64,000 nucleotides of DNA from Pistricoccus aurantiacus (lineage in GTDB: Bacteria; Pseudomonadota; Gammaproteobacteria; Pseudomonadales; Halomonadaceae): NCBI RefSeq assembly GCF_042682565.1, contig NZ_JBHUIC010000005.1, one strand, 5' to 3'. This document shows positions 19,106 to 28,230 of this stretch, in pieces. Under the pieces are notes generated by a model, which ran no database searches, had not been told where the DNA came from, and was given only the letters and a program-made list of their open reading frames with translations. The first letter of the stretch is position 1. Each line of letters opens with the position of its first letter. Both the position numbers and the translations under genes were made by a program.

Positions 19106-20403
19106 GCGTCGTCGTCCTGTTCCTTGGCGCTAACCTGGGATGACGTCGCGTTATCCTCGTTGGAGGAGGCCTGTCTATCGTCCCCCTCCCCGGCTTCCTC
19201 TTGCTGGGCATCGTTCTGGCCTTGCTGTCCCTCTTGCGCCGAAAGCGTCCCGGGATCACCGGAATAAGGCTGTGCATCGATGGGCGTGCCGGCCTCAAGA
19301 CCGCCCGGATCGCTGACGATAACCCGGTCGCCGGGCTCGAGCCCATCGGTGATGATCTGCAGCGGCCCTACCTGCTCCCCTAGCGTCACCGTGCGAGCAC
19401 GCGCCTTGTTCTCATCATCGAGCACGAAAACCTGAGGCCCCATCAAGCCCTGAGTCACGGCGATTTCCGGCACGGCCAGCACATCGAAACGCTGCATACC
19501 CTGAAGCTTCACGCGCACGAACTGTCCGGGCAGGAACATCTTGTCCGGATTCTCGAAAATCGCTCGGGCCTGTACCGTGCTGGTGTCCTGGTCGACTCGC
19601 GAGCCGAGAAAATCGAGCTTGCCCTCAAGCGGAGGCGTATCGTCTCCCTGTAAATCCGGAAACTGCAAGGTCGCGGTAATACTGTCCTGCTGCTGGCGGC
19701 GCTGGCGGCGTAAATCAAAAGCTTCCTGCTGAGGAAGCTGAAAGCGAACCTCGATGGGATTCATAGGTGTAATGGTGACAAGCTCAGTGCCTGTGTCGAC
19801 TACGTTGCCGACGTTGACGTCGCTCAGGCTGATCATGCCGGATACCGGCGCCTCGACATCCGTGTAATCCAGGTCGACCTGCGCGCTTTCCAGCGCTGCT
19901 TGCGCCTGGGCGACGTTGGCCTTGGCCACTTGCAGTTCCGCCATGGCCTGATCGTACTGCTGCCGACTGACGGAGTTCTGCTTCAACAGGCTTTGAAAGC
20001 GTGCCGCATCCTGTTGAGCACGATTTTCCTTGGCCTTGGCGCTTTCTACATCCGCCTTGCGTTGATTGACAGTCGCCTGATAAATAACCGGTTCGATGGT
20101 GTACAGACTCTTGCCTTCTTCCACCATGTCTCCCGGCTCGAAATTACGTTTCTCAAGTAGCCCCGAGACTCGCGCGATGACCACGACTTGACGGTCGCTG
20201 CGCAGCTTGGCGGAATAGGACTTGTCCAGATCAATATTGCGTTTGCTCATCTCCATGACCTGAGCCTGCTTGGCAGGAGGCTGACTATTCTGGTCGGACT
20301 GTTTCTGTTCATCGTCGTCATCCGAACCGCAGCCTGCCAGCAATATGAGAAAAGCGATCACGGCCATTGCAGCCCAGTGTCGATGACGCATCGTCGTGCC
20401 CAT
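19102..20403 (-). CDS. RND efflux periplasmic adaptor lipoprotein (AcrA type)
   Basis: Membrane-fusion protein linking the RND permease to an outer-membrane channel, 433 residues. The N-terminus is a lipoprotein signal ending in ILLAGCG, with acidic residues after the Cys. Residues about 60-100 form the lipoyl-like barrel (DRQVVVIARVSGLLEKR), followed by a long alpha-helical hairpin (QATVNQRKADVESAKAK) and a beta-barrel domain. The C-terminal 60 residues are Gln/Glu/Asp-rich and not conserved. The start at 20403 has AAGGAA about 8 bp before it. The gene is first in the two-gene operon. Confidence 0.94.
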   Translation of the reverse strand: MGTTMRHRHWAAMAVIAFLILLAGCGSDDDDEQKQSDQNSQPPAKQAQVMEMSKRNIDLDKSYSAKLRSDRQVVVIARVSGLLEKRNFEPGDMVEEGKSLYTIEPVIYQATVNQRKADVESAKAKENRAQQDAARFQSLLKQNSVSRQQYDQAMAELQVAKANVAQAQAALESAQVDLDYTDVEAPVSGMISLSDVNVGNVVDTGTELVTITPMNPIEVRFQLPQQEAFDLRRQRRQQQDSITATLQFPDLQGDDTPPLEGKLDFLGSRVDQDTSTVQARAIFENPDKMFLPGQFVRVKLQGMQRFDVLAVPEIAVTQGLMGPQVFVLDDENKARARTVTLGEQVGPLQIITDGLEPGDRVIVSDPGGLEAGTPIDAQPYSGDPGTLSAQEGQQGQNDAQQEEAGEGDDRQASSNEDNATSSQVSAKEQDDDA

Positions 20404-20732
20404 TCGGTGGTTCCTTGTCAGTGTCGAGTCGAGTCAGTTTCAAGCTCTAACATACGAATCGTTTCATCCATGCCGCACTTAAGATGTAGCGCTTGAAGTC
20501 GCGAATCTTCTAGGCTTGTACGGATCAGGAGACCTTAGAAAATTGCATCCTAGTTCGTAGCGGCTGCATCAGATAACAAAATAATACCCTTGCCGCAGCA
20601 TGAGCAGCATACTAGATAGCTCAGCGGTAGATGGAAATGATATGCAACCGCGCATGTTTGCATGTTAATTATTTCCTGTCTAGCCAATCTGTTCGACTTC
20701 CTTATTGGTGGCCGCTAATTCCCTAGCAAGAT
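20404..20732. other. Non-coding gap between RND operon and FN3K-like gene
   Basis: The gap holds the probable promoter of the RND operon (minus strand) and the 3' end of the fructosamine kinase-like gene. I find no clear -10/-35 pair or operator palindrome, and no regulator gene next to the pump. The sequence around 20570-20690 is AT-rich and free of good coding potential. Confidence 0.5.
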
Positions 20733-21566
20733 TCACAGCAGCGAATCCACTCGGTTTTCCACCGCGGCACGATAGCTTTCGCCGAACAGCAATAGATGAT
20801 TGAGCAGAGGATAGAGCTGAAACAGAACTTCGCGACGCGACCAGTCCTTCGGCCAGGCGCCTTCCCAATAGACATCGAAGAAGATTTGGGGCGGCGAGCC
20901 GAACAGCGTCAGCATGGCCAGATCCGCTTCCGGATAATGGTGATATACCGCCGGATCGATCAGCGCGGGACCGCGAGAGGTAAAGAGCAAATTACCGGAC
21001 CAGAGATCGCCGTGGATCAGACTTGGCGTGATATCCGGCAACCATTGTTTGAGCCCTTCTGCCACCGTGCTGATGCGCTTATGCAGGTCGCTCTTCATCA
21101 GACCTCGCTCTAGACAGGCATCCGCCAGGGCCAGCAGGCGCCGCTCCTGCTGGAAGCATCGGCCGTCCGACAAGGGGGCGTTTCGTTGAGGGGTAGCGCC
21201 GCAGTAGTTGTCTCGCGGCCAGCCGTGGGCGGTCTGCCGGGGTCGATGCAACTCCCGCAGACCTTTTCCCAGAGTACGCCAGCCGGTGTCACTGGCGCCC
21301 ACGGAATCCAGCGCTTCCATTATCAGCCAGCCGTTTTCCGAACTCAGTACGCGCGGAACGATCAAACAGTCGCAGGCCTCGCGCAGCGCCTCGAGTCCTT
21401 CCGCTTCTGCACTCAGGCGCGCTTGATCGTCATGCTTGACGATTACCGCCCCTTGGTCGGTGTCGAGACGATAGACTGCGGCCATATCACCGCCTTTCAA
21501 CGACTCGAGTTTGCCTAGCGGCATTAGCCCAACCTCTTTCAATCTGGCCGAAAGTGTCGCCTCCAT
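20733..21566 (-). CDS. Fructosamine kinase family protein
   Basis: A 277-residue protein kinase-like protein of the FN3K family, which phosphorylates ketosamine adducts on proteins or small molecules. A Gly-rich/Lys region (GGDMAAVYRLDTD followed by VIVKHDD) supplies the ATP-site Lys. The catalytic motifs SLIHGDLWSGNLLF and ALIDPAVYHHYPEADLAML are the family's HGD and DPA signatures. The start at 21566 fits the family N-terminus. It stands alone between the RND operon and the fasciclin gene. Confidence 0.92.
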   Translation of the reverse strand: MEATLSARLKEVGLMPLGKLESLKGGDMAAVYRLDTDQGAVIVKHDDQARLSAEAEGLEALREACDCLIVPRVLSSENGWLIMEALDSVGASDTGWRTLGKGLRELHRPRQTAHGWPRDNYCGATPQRNAPLSDGRCFQQERRLLALADACLERGLMKSDLHKRISTVAEGLKQWLPDITPSLIHGDLWSGNLLFTSRGPALIDPAVYHHYPEADLAMLTLFGSPPQIFFDVYWEGAWPKDWSRREVLFQLYPLLNHLLLFGESYRAAVENRVDSLL

Positions 21567-21669
21567 GACGATGCTCTCCTTTACTTCAGTGTTTTATTTC
21601 CATGTAACTTATGCCCTATACCTGGCCATGAGGATATTCAAGGCATTCTGAATTCGCCCCGACATGGAT

Positions 21670-21690
21670 ACCGCCTCGGAGCGAGGCGGT
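21670..21690 (-). terminator. Possible hairpin terminator after the fasciclin gene
   Basis: A 9-bp perfect inverted repeat (ACCGCCTCG/CGAGGCGGT) with a 3-nt loop lies 30 bp after the stop of the fasciclin-domain gene. It has no T-run, so the termination role is only probable. Confidence 0.4.
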
Positions 21691-21719
21691 GACAAAGATG
21701 AGTGAAGATTGTTCAACGA

Positions 21720-22241
21720 TCATTCAGGCATCAGCACACCATCGATGACATGGATGATGCCGTTGCTGGCTTCGATATTGCCCTTGATAACCGTAGCGTC
21801 ATTGACCATCACTTCATGACCGTCGGTGGAAAGCTCCAGCTCCTGACCTTGTACCGTGGCGGCGGAATCCTGCGCCATGACGTCTTCCGCCATGAGCTTT
21901 TCCGGCACCACATGATAGGTCAGCACCGCTTGCAGCTTTTCCTTGTTCTCGGGCCTCAACAAGTCGTCTACCGCACCGTCCGGCAAGACAGAAAAGGCTT
22001 CGTCCGTGGGGGCGAACACGGTAAAAGGTCCTTCGCCTTTCAAGGTATCGACGAGATCCGCAGCCTCGATGGCGCTCACGAGGGTTTCGAATTGGCCGGC
22101 CTCCTTGGCGGTTTCGACAATATCCTTGCCGCCTTGCATACCGCTCTCATCCTCTTGGCCGTATGCCACACCGGCTGTCAGCATCAGGCCAATCAAGCCT
22201 GCGCTCACCCATCTGGGTGCCATGCTGGTAAAATAAGACAT
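21720..22241 (-). CDS. Secreted fasciclin (FAS1) domain protein
   Basis: A 173-residue exported protein with one FAS1 adhesion domain. The signal peptide ends near AGVAYGQ. The FAS1 H1 motif is seen as GPFTVFAPTDEAF, and the H2 region as TYHVVPEKLMAEDV, followed by NATVIKGNIEASNGIIHVID and a terminal VLMPE. The start at 22241 (MSYFTSM) has AGGAG about 12 bp upstream; the longer open frame to 22283 lacks a signal sequence. Bacterial FAS1 proteins of this type bind or adhere at the envelope. Confidence 0.88.
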   Translation of the reverse strand: MSYFTSMAPRWVSAGLIGLMLTAGVAYGQEDESGMQGGKDIVETAKEAGQFETLVSAIEAADLVDTLKGEGPFTVFAPTDEAFSVLPDGAVDDLLRPENKEKLQAVLTYHVVPEKLMAEDVMAQDSAATVQGQELELSTDGHEVMVNDATVIKGNIEASNGIIHVIDGVLMPE

Positions 22242-22368
22242 GCTCAAACACTCCTGATTTTGTAGCACTTGATGCACGAACATGCTTAAGGATCAACCAC
22301 GATCGCTTTGTACAGATTAGACACTACGTACAATCCTTGCCAAATATTTTTCTCTCGGGAGGTATTCG

Positions 22369-22680
22369 ATGTACAAGCTCGCTTTTTTCGTCCCCTTGGA
22401 GAATGCGGAGAGCGTCAAGCAGGCGGTGTTCGATAGCGGCGCTGGACGCATCGGCAATTACGAAGCCTGCTGTTTCCAGACCCGAGGCCAAGGCCAGTTT
22501 CGACCGCTGCCCGGCGCGGAACCGCATATCGGCAGCATCGAAGAACTGGAGTACGTGGAAGAACTCAAGGTGGAACTGGTCTGTACGGAAGATCACATCG
22601 AATCCGCGGTGGCGGCGCTGCGTCTGGCGCATCCTTATGAAGAGCCGGCCTACGAAGTCTGGAAGTTAGAGGATATTTGA
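22369..22680 (+). CDS. Stand-alone NIF3/YqfO-type C-terminal domain protein
   Basis: A 103-residue protein equal to the C-terminal (CutA-like) insert domain found within NIF3/YqfO proteins: YKLAFFVPLENAESVKQAVF, GNYEACCFQTRGQGQFRP and HPYEEPAYEVW are typical. GGGAGG lies 8 bp before ATG. The remaining NIF3 metal-binding halves are absent, so it is a stand-alone domain and its substrate is unknown. It is divergent from the fasciclin gene and convergent with a Nudix gene. Confidence 0.85.
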   Translation: MYKLAFFVPLENAESVKQAVFDSGAGRIGNYEACCFQTRGQGQFRPLPGAEPHIGSIEELEYVEELKVELVCTEDHIESAVAALRLAHPYEEPAYEVWKLEDI

Positions 22681-22693
22681 GGATAAGGAAGCG

Positions 22694-23251
22694 CTAGGCG
22701 CTTCCAAAGTAACGCTCCCTGTCCGCTTTTCCAATATCGCTGATATGCAGTGGAAAATGCCCCGCGTGCCGATCCGCGTAGTAATGCCACAAAGTGCGTT
22801 CGATGGTGGGAAAGGCCAGTTCGTCCCAGGGGATTTCCTGTTCCTCGAACAGCGCCACTTCGAGACTTTCCGGGCCGATATCGAAGCCGCCCCGGAGCTC
22901 CGCGCGAAAGATCATGTAGACCTGATTGATATGGGGCAGGTTGATCATGGTATAGAGATCGAAGATATCCACCCGGGCGCAGGCTTCTTCCCAGGTTTCC
23001 CGCAGCGCTGCTTCACCGGTGGTTTCACCGTTTTCCATATAGCCCGCCGGAAGCGTCCAGTAGCCCTTGCGCGGCGATATCGCCCGCTTGCAAAGCAGCA
23101 CGCGGCTGCCGCTGATGGGCAAGGTGCCGGCCACGATACGCGGGTTTTGATAATGAATGGCGCCACAGGCATCGCACAGATAGCGCGGCCGATCATCGCC
23201 TTCGGGAATCGCGAAACGCACCTGATGACCGCACTGGCTACAGAAGTTCAT
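22694..23251 (-). CDS. Nudix hydrolase with N-terminal zinc ribbon
   Basis: A 185-residue NUDIX hydrolase. The N-terminal zinc ribbon has CSQCG and CDACG pairs; the Nudix box reads GYMENGETTGEAALRETWEE, with the metal-binding REx2EE. The architecture resembles NudC-like or YfcD-like pyrophosphatases. ATG 23251 (MNFCSQCG) starts directly at the ribbon; the longer open frame to 23284 adds eleven unconserved residues. It cleaves a nucleoside diphosphate-linked substrate I cannot name. Confidence 0.9.
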   Translation of the reverse strand: MNFCSQCGHQVRFAIPEGDDRPRYLCDACGAIHYQNPRIVAGTLPISGSRVLLCKRAISPRKGYWTLPAGYMENGETTGEAALRETWEEACARVDIFDLYTMINLPHINQVYMIFRAELRGGFDIGPESLEVALFEEQEIPWDELAFPTIERTLWHYYADRHAGHFPLHISDIGKADRERYFGSA

Positions 23252-23354
23252 GCCGACCCTACCATTCGAGATAATGTTCTCCATGGTAGGGAATTGGCGG
23301 GAGTCTGCGCAAGCACGCCCTACTTACAAATACCTGCTTACCTACGCACTCCAC

Positions 23355-24365
23355 CTAGAAAGCGTGGGACAGCACCAGGGAGCCAAACTCATCGGCGCTG
23401 TTCTGCTCGCTGAATTCCTTGGTACGAGCCACGCCGCTGTAGGTGAGCTGCCAGCCATCCCAGGTTACCGCAACGCCCAGTTGAATATCCCCCACCCACT
23501 CCTTGCGATCCACGCTATGGCTGGTCTTGAAGCTGTTGCCGTCCAATAGCAGATTATAGGCCATGAAGCGGCCTTCCAGATTGGCGAAGAAGAACCAGTC
23601 GAATCCAGGCCGCGATGTGAAATACAGGCGTCCGCCCTGAGACGGCGCGATAGCGGGAATACCGTAGCTGTCGTCGAGACTGCTGCCCCACCTCAGGCCA
23701 TAGCCGGCGCCGGCGTAGGTATACAGATTGCCCAGCGCTCCGACCAGGTTAGGACCATGTTCGAAATCGAGTCCCGCCAGGGAGCGCTCGTTCATCCATT
23801 GGCGACGCAATCCTAGATTGATGATCGGCTCATTTCTTAGCTGATTGTCCCAGCCTTGAGGATCATCGCTCCCGGTCAGTTTGTGAACACTCTTCTGGAG
23901 TTCTTCCGCTTCGGTGGCGGGGCCGACCAAGCCGATATCGAGATTGAGATGCGTGGCCCGACGCGCGCTGTCGTAGCGATCGATATCGTGAAAATTGACG
24001 CCGCCGTACATCAGGCCTGCATAGGGCCGATCATTCTCGATCAAGGCTTCCTGATCGATATCGTTGGGCGTGTACATCTGGTGAGCGAAATGATAGGAAA
24101 CGCTATCTGCCTGCTCGATGAGCGCATTCGGCAAGGCCCGGGTAAATCCTTGCGACCAATGGGTCCGCTCAGGCTCGAAGGTCCAGACCAGTTCCACACC
24201 GTTGGTATAATGGCCATCCTCGCCGGTGGTCAGCAGATCGTTCTCGAACTTGAGCGACAGCACTTCCGCTTGGGCGGGTAATACCAAGGTTGTCAGCCCC
24301 ATCGCCATGAAAAAGGCAAACGCGCAGTAGGTGAGACGGCGGGTAAAGCATCCTTGAGGTACCAT
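23355..24365 (-). CDS. LpxR-like lipid A 3'-O-deacylase family outer-membrane protein
   Basis: A 336-residue beta-barrel family protein (DUF2219 / LpxR). The N-terminal signal peptide ends near PAQAEV. The mature start LKFENDLLTTGEDGHYTNGV holds the Asn-Asp pair of the LpxR active site, and NDRPYAGLMYGG is the conserved family motif. The last residue is Phe, as in outer-membrane barrels. AAGGAAG precedes ATG. It would remodel lipid A at the outer membrane if active. Confidence 0.85.
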   Translation of the reverse strand: MVPQGCFTRRLTYCAFAFFMAMGLTTLVLPAQAEVLSLKFENDLLTTGEDGHYTNGVELVWTFEPERTHWSQGFTRALPNALIEQADSVSYHFAHQMYTPNDIDQEALIENDRPYAGLMYGGVNFHDIDRYDSARRATHLNLDIGLVGPATEAEELQKSVHKLTGSDDPQGWDNQLRNEPIINLGLRRQWMNERSLAGLDFEHGPNLVGALGNLYTYAGAGYGLRWGSSLDDSYGIPAIAPSQGGRLYFTSRPGFDWFFFANLEGRFMAYNLLLDGNSFKTSHSVDRKEWVGDIQLGVAVTWDGWQLTYSGVARTKEFSEQNSADEFGSLVLSHAF

Positions 24366-24517
24366 CGGACTTCCTTATTTTTACTTAACTAACTAAAAAT
24401 ATCTAAGCGAACGGCTGCCGCTATTATTACCCAAGTCCGCGGGATCTGAAAACGATGGCGTGGATTGACGCCTTCGGGATAGCTGAGTACAACGATACAA
24501 ACCTTGCAGGAAACCCC

Positions 24518-25141
24518 ATGCTAGAGCAACTTCACGACCGCTTGAAGCGCCATGTTCCCCGGCGTATCGAGCTCGATTTACCTCAAGCCGCCGTACTGCT
24601 GCTTATCGTTGCCCGCCCCAACCCAACGCTGCTGTTCACCTTGCGAGCCGGTCACATGAAGCAGCACGCCGGCCAGGTCGCCTTTCCCGGAGGCAAGCGC
24701 GAGCCGTCGGACGAAAGCCTTCTGGCCACGGCGCTGCGCGAAGCCAAGGAAGAAGTCGCCCTCCCGCCGGAGCGTGTCGAACTGCTGGGACGCCTGAGCG
24801 ACGTTCTCTCGCTGTATGGCCTGCGGGTCACACCCTTTGTCGGCGTGATTCCGCCAGATCTGCCGCTGGTGCCGGAATTGAGCGAGCTGGAAACGATCTT
24901 CGAAGCACCGCTGGAAATCTTTCTCGAGGATCGCCGCAGTCACACGGACATTATCACCGTAGAGGAAAAGCGCCTGTATGTGCCGAGTTATCGTGTCGAC
25001 CGTCACGTGATCTGGGGGCTGTCCGCGATGATGCTGGTGGAGCTTCTGGCGAAAGGCTTCGACCGGTCCATCAGCCTGGACACGCCGCCTGCGCGTGGGC
25101 CTTTTCGCCATTATCCGGCCCAGCGGAGACTGAGTCCATGA
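24518..25141 (+). CDS. Nudix CoA pyrophosphatase-like hydrolase
   Basis: A 207-residue NUDIX protein of the CoA diphosphatase group (NudL/YeaB type). The signature LRAGHMKQHAGQVAFPGGKR precedes the Nudix box, GGKREPSDESLLATALREAK with EEVALP after it. The start at 24518 has AGGA 7 bp upstream, so I preferred it to an in-frame start at 24455. Its stop TGA overlaps the ATG of the next gene by 4 bp, so the two are one operon and translation may be coupled. Confidence 0.9.
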   Translation: MLEQLHDRLKRHVPRRIELDLPQAAVLLLIVARPNPTLLFTLRAGHMKQHAGQVAFPGGKREPSDESLLATALREAKEEVALPPERVELLGRLSDVLSLYGLRVTPFVGVIPPDLPLVPELSELETIFEAPLEIFLEDRRSHTDIITVEEKRLYVPSYRVDRHVIWGLSAMMLVELLAKGFDRSISLDTPPARGPFRHYPAQRRLSP

Positions 25142-25791
25142 ACGATGCGGCCTCGGTATTCGATCGGCAGGTCATGGCCCGACTGGTGGATCATCTGGTG
25201 AAAGACGGTTGGTTCGTCGGCGAGAACTTTCTCGATCTCGAACTTTGTCAGGCACTACGCACGGAAGTCGAAACTCTGGCTTGCAAAGACGCCCTCGATG
25301 CCGCCGGCATCGGTCGCGGCCGACAGCATAGCCTGCGCCGAGATATTCGCGGCGACAACATCCACTGGCTCGATAACGGCAGCCAGGAACAACGCCGCTA
25401 TCTTTCAGCCATGGCGGCGTTACAGCATCAACTCAATGCGGAGCTTTATCTGGGCCTGTTCGAATTCGAAGCACATTTTGCCCATTATCCGCCCGGTGCT
25501 TTCTACAAGGCTCATCTGGACAGCTTCGAGGGCCGCAGCAATCGGGTAATCTCGACGGTAACCTATCTCAATTCTCACTGGCAGCCAGGGGACGGCGGCG
25601 AAATGCTGATTTTCGATCCGAAAACACAGCAGGAAATCGCTCGAATTCCGCCCAAGAGCGGTACTTTCACGTGTTTTCTATCGGAAACGATACCTCACGA
25701 AGTATTGCCAACTCGGCAGCCCCGCGCCAGCATCGCCGGCTGGTTTCGACGCAATACGTCATTCGGCGGGCTGATCGATCCGCCGCGCTGA
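25138..25791 (+). CDS. 2OG-Fe(II) oxygenase (SM-20/prolyl 4-hydroxylase-like)
   Basis: A 217-residue 2-oxoglutarate/Fe(II) dioxygenase of the prolyl-hydroxylase-like family. Iron ligands are visible as H-x-D in KAHLDSF and the distal His in TIPHEVLP, followed by the Arg that binds 2-oxoglutarate in QPRASIAGWFRR. TVTYLNSHWQPGDGGEMLIF is the family strand. It starts inside the stop codon of the Nudix gene. Its 3' end overlaps the lysozyme-like gene on the other strand by 33 bp. Confidence 0.9.
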   Translation: MNDAASVFDRQVMARLVDHLVKDGWFVGENFLDLELCQALRTEVETLACKDALDAAGIGRGRQHSLRRDIRGDNIHWLDNGSQEQRRYLSAMAALQHQLNAELYLGLFEFEAHFAHYPPGAFYKAHLDSFEGRSNRVISTVTYLNSHWQPGDGGEMLIFDPKTQQEIARIPPKSGTFTCFLSETIPHEVLPTRQPRASIAGWFRRNTSFGGLIDPPR

Positions 25792-26598
25792 TGGGGCCTC
25801 CGGGGCGCTGGGCAGAAAGGCTCCGGTCACCCAGGTATAGGCCTTCGAGGTGCGCTCCCCGGCCATGCCATCCACCTTGAGAAAGATCCGGGGGTAGGTG
25901 TTCAGCCAGCGCTGAAGTTCCTTGGCCTTCACTATCTGCTGCGAATCCCGGGGTTGGCCCCCGGCAAAGTGAGGCACCCGGGGCGAGGTCTCCGGGCTTG
26001 GCGCCGGTCGGTCGGCGAAATCGACGAGACCGTTTTCCGCCAGGCGGCGCAGCAGGACCGCGGCGCCGCATTGTCGGGAAACCGCGCTATCAGACCAGGT
26101 ACCGTCCGCCACGTACTTGCCGCTGACATAATGTTCGGAGAAGCCCCACAGGTAAGGCGAAAGCACCTGAGGGTGATAGAGGCGGTAGCCCCAGCCGTTG
26201 TAGCGCTCAAGCTGATACAGCGTGCCGGCAAGGCTCCAGTCCGTGTTTCTGCCAAAGCGCTTGAGAACCATCGCATCCTGGGCGCTGACTTCCCAGGTGA
26301 AAGGCGGCGCGCCTCGCTTCGGCCGGCCTGCGGGCACCTTGACCGTGCGCGCGTTCAAGGGATCGCCATTATGCAGATGTCCGCTGAAATCGCCGCTCGC
26401 CTCCATGTTATGAATCACCGCCAGGAATCCCCAAGGCACGCCTTGAGTCTCGCCGACCTGCTGGTAGCGGGAGCGGTTGTCCCGCATTCGGGCAACAATC
26501 GCCTCCACCGCTTGCCGCCGCTGGGAACGGATGGCGCAACTCTCGAATAGCCGTGCGTATTCCTGTCGCAAGGCTTGAGTCATGGCTACGCTTGGCAT
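25759..26598 (-). CDS. Lysozyme-like protein with C-terminal peptidoglycan-binding-like region
   Basis: A 279-residue protein. The segment GVPWGFLAVIHNMEASGDF contains the likely catalytic Glu (E66), followed by HLHNGDPLNARTVKVPAGRP; this is the signature of a lysozyme-like family mainly known in cyanobacteria and phage-like contexts. The C-terminus (IVKAKELQRWLN then VDGMAGERTSKAY) resembles a peptidoglycan-binding repeat. There is no signal peptide, so export needs another route. ATG is preceded by AAGGAGG. It is third in a unit with a lipase-like gene 15 bp upstream and a giant beta-rich protein. Confidence 0.75.
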   Translation of the reverse strand: MPSVAMTQALRQEYARLFESCAIRSQRRQAVEAIVARMRDNRSRYQQVGETQGVPWGFLAVIHNMEASGDFSGHLHNGDPLNARTVKVPAGRPKRGAPPFTWEVSAQDAMVLKRFGRNTDWSLAGTLYQLERYNGWGYRLYHPQVLSPYLWGFSEHYVSGKYVADGTWSDSAVSRQCGAAVLLRRLAENGLVDFADRPAPSPETSPRVPHFAGGQPRDSQQIVKAKELQRWLNTYPRIFLKVDGMAGERTSKAYTWVTGAFLPSAPEAPSARRIDQPAE

Positions 26599-26613
26599 AA
26601 GTCCTCCTTCGGC

Positions 26614-28200
26614 TCAACGCCATTGTCTGGCTTTGATAAGCAGCGTGCCGCGCAGTCCCGGTCGTGTCTTCTGTTCCAGCGGAATTCTGAAGGCGAGTCC
26701 CGGCGACTCGTCGCCACCGCCGATGGCATGCGTCTCGGCCAGGATGCCGGGCTTGCCCGGGTTCATTTCCTGGAAACCGTACTTGATGCGACATTGACCC
26801 AGGGCCTTGGTATCCGGGAATACCTCGATCAGGATCAGCCGACGCAGAATGAACCCTCCCTCGTAATGGCGCTTGAGAAACATCACGCCATCCACCTCGT
26901 AGTCCGGCACCAGCACCTTGAGATCCACCGCGAAGCTCATGGACCGGGATGCCTTGACGCTCTTGTGCCCGTCCAGGAACACGGAAAACAGATGCGGCGC
27001 CCGGGAGCGACCGGTTGACCGGCTCGAGCTATCCCGCTCCGGAAACAGATCGCCGAAGCTGCGAAAGATCGCCGAGTTCTCGCGCACCTCCCGTCGGGTC
27101 ATCTGCCATTGACAGCCGCGGACGCTGACCACCACCTCGAACTGGTAGGACGCACGAATGGTCTTGCTCTCGTCCTTGGCTTTCTGTACCTCCATCGGCA
27201 GGCTGATATCGTCGACTTCCAGGATTCCGTCGACCCGCAGTTCGCCGAACAGGAAGCGGGTCAGGTTCTGGTAGCCCTCCTCCGAGTTGACGATGCCGTA
27301 GTGGCCGGAATGGCTGCGGTGCACGAAGGCTCGGGGCGAGGTGATGTCTTCGCCGTCGGAGCCCGGCCCGTGGGTGGTGGCGTTCTGGATGCACAACAGG
27401 CCGTCGCTCGCCTCGCCTACCGCCCAGGAGGACAAGCCCCCGGCTGCGGTGTAATCCCGAGGGTTGGTGCCCACCAGATTGAAGATGCGCTCCGGTGGAA
27501 AGCCCTTGACCACAGACACATCGTCGCTCTTCGCAAGCCCCAGGTACTTCGCCATCCGCTCACGGTTGAAGTTGTTGATATCACCGAAGGTCAGCCATCC
27601 GGGCACGTTGCGCACGACACGCATGTCGATGCCGTTGTGGGGGGTGGCGTAAGTGAATACCTTGTCCACCGCTTGACGCGCCGTATCGGAACCAAGCTTG
27701 GGATTCTGCAGGAAGGCGCGACACACCAGCCCGCCCATGGAATGAGCGACCAGGTGCACGCGAAAGTCGTCCTGGGTCACCGCGTTATTCGGATTGGCGC
27801 AGATCTTGTCCCGCAGCCCCAGGATCAGATCGCTCAGGCCCTGGGCGAAGTGTTCGATGGGCGGCGTTTCGCCGCTGCCGAAATCCTCGGAGGCTTCGTC
27901 GTAGTAGCGATAGATGATGATCGAACGATACGGAATGGGATGGCGCTCATGGGTGGCCGCCACCAGGTCATCTCCTTCCACGAAGACGTCTTCATAGCCA
28001 TGATCGCTCATCAGACGCACCAAGGGCGATTCGAAGAAGAAGCGTCGCACGTCTCCGGTCCAGGCCACCCGGGTCTTGGTGGAACCGACGTTGAAACCCA
28101 TGTAAGGGTCCGCCACCGTCTCCTCGATCTCCCCCTGAGTCGCCGCGAATCCGCGCACGTAGATCAAAGGGTGATAAGGATGAGCGGCGGGCGCTTTCAT
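26614..28200 (-). CDS. Alpha/beta-hydrolase, lipase-like
   Basis: A 528-residue protein whose N-terminal 340 residues are an alpha/beta hydrolase. The nucleophile elbow is VAHSMGGLVCR with S154; YATPHNGID shortly after is typical of lipase/PGAP1-type hydrolases; a His candidate is in HSGHYGIV. The C-terminal 180 residues are beta-rich and not recognised. There is no signal peptide. It is 15 bp upstream of the lysozyme-like gene and 30 bp downstream of a large beta-rich gene, so the three probably form one transcript. Confidence 0.8.
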   Translation of the reverse strand: MKAPAAHPYHPLIYVRGFAATQGEIEETVADPYMGFNVGSTKTRVAWTGDVRRFFFESPLVRLMSDHGYEDVFVEGDDLVAATHERHPIPYRSIIIYRYYDEASEDFGSGETPPIEHFAQGLSDLILGLRDKICANPNNAVTQDDFRVHLVAHSMGGLVCRAFLQNPKLGSDTARQAVDKVFTYATPHNGIDMRVVRNVPGWLTFGDINNFNRERMAKYLGLAKSDDVSVVKGFPPERIFNLVGTNPRDYTAAGGLSSWAVGEASDGLLCIQNATTHGPGSDGEDITSPRAFVHRSHSGHYGIVNSEEGYQNLTRFLFGELRVDGILEVDDISLPMEVQKAKDESKTIRASYQFEVVVSVRGCQWQMTRREVRENSAIFRSFGDLFPERDSSSRSTGRSRAPHLFSVFLDGHKSVKASRSMSFAVDLKVLVPDYEVDGVMFLKRHYEGGFILRRLILIEVFPDTKALGQCRIKYGFQEMNPGKPGILAETHAIGGGDESPGLAFRIPLEQKTRPGLRGTLLIKARQWR

Positions 28201-28230
28201 GGCATTTCCTTCTCTTGAATCACCTGCGTT

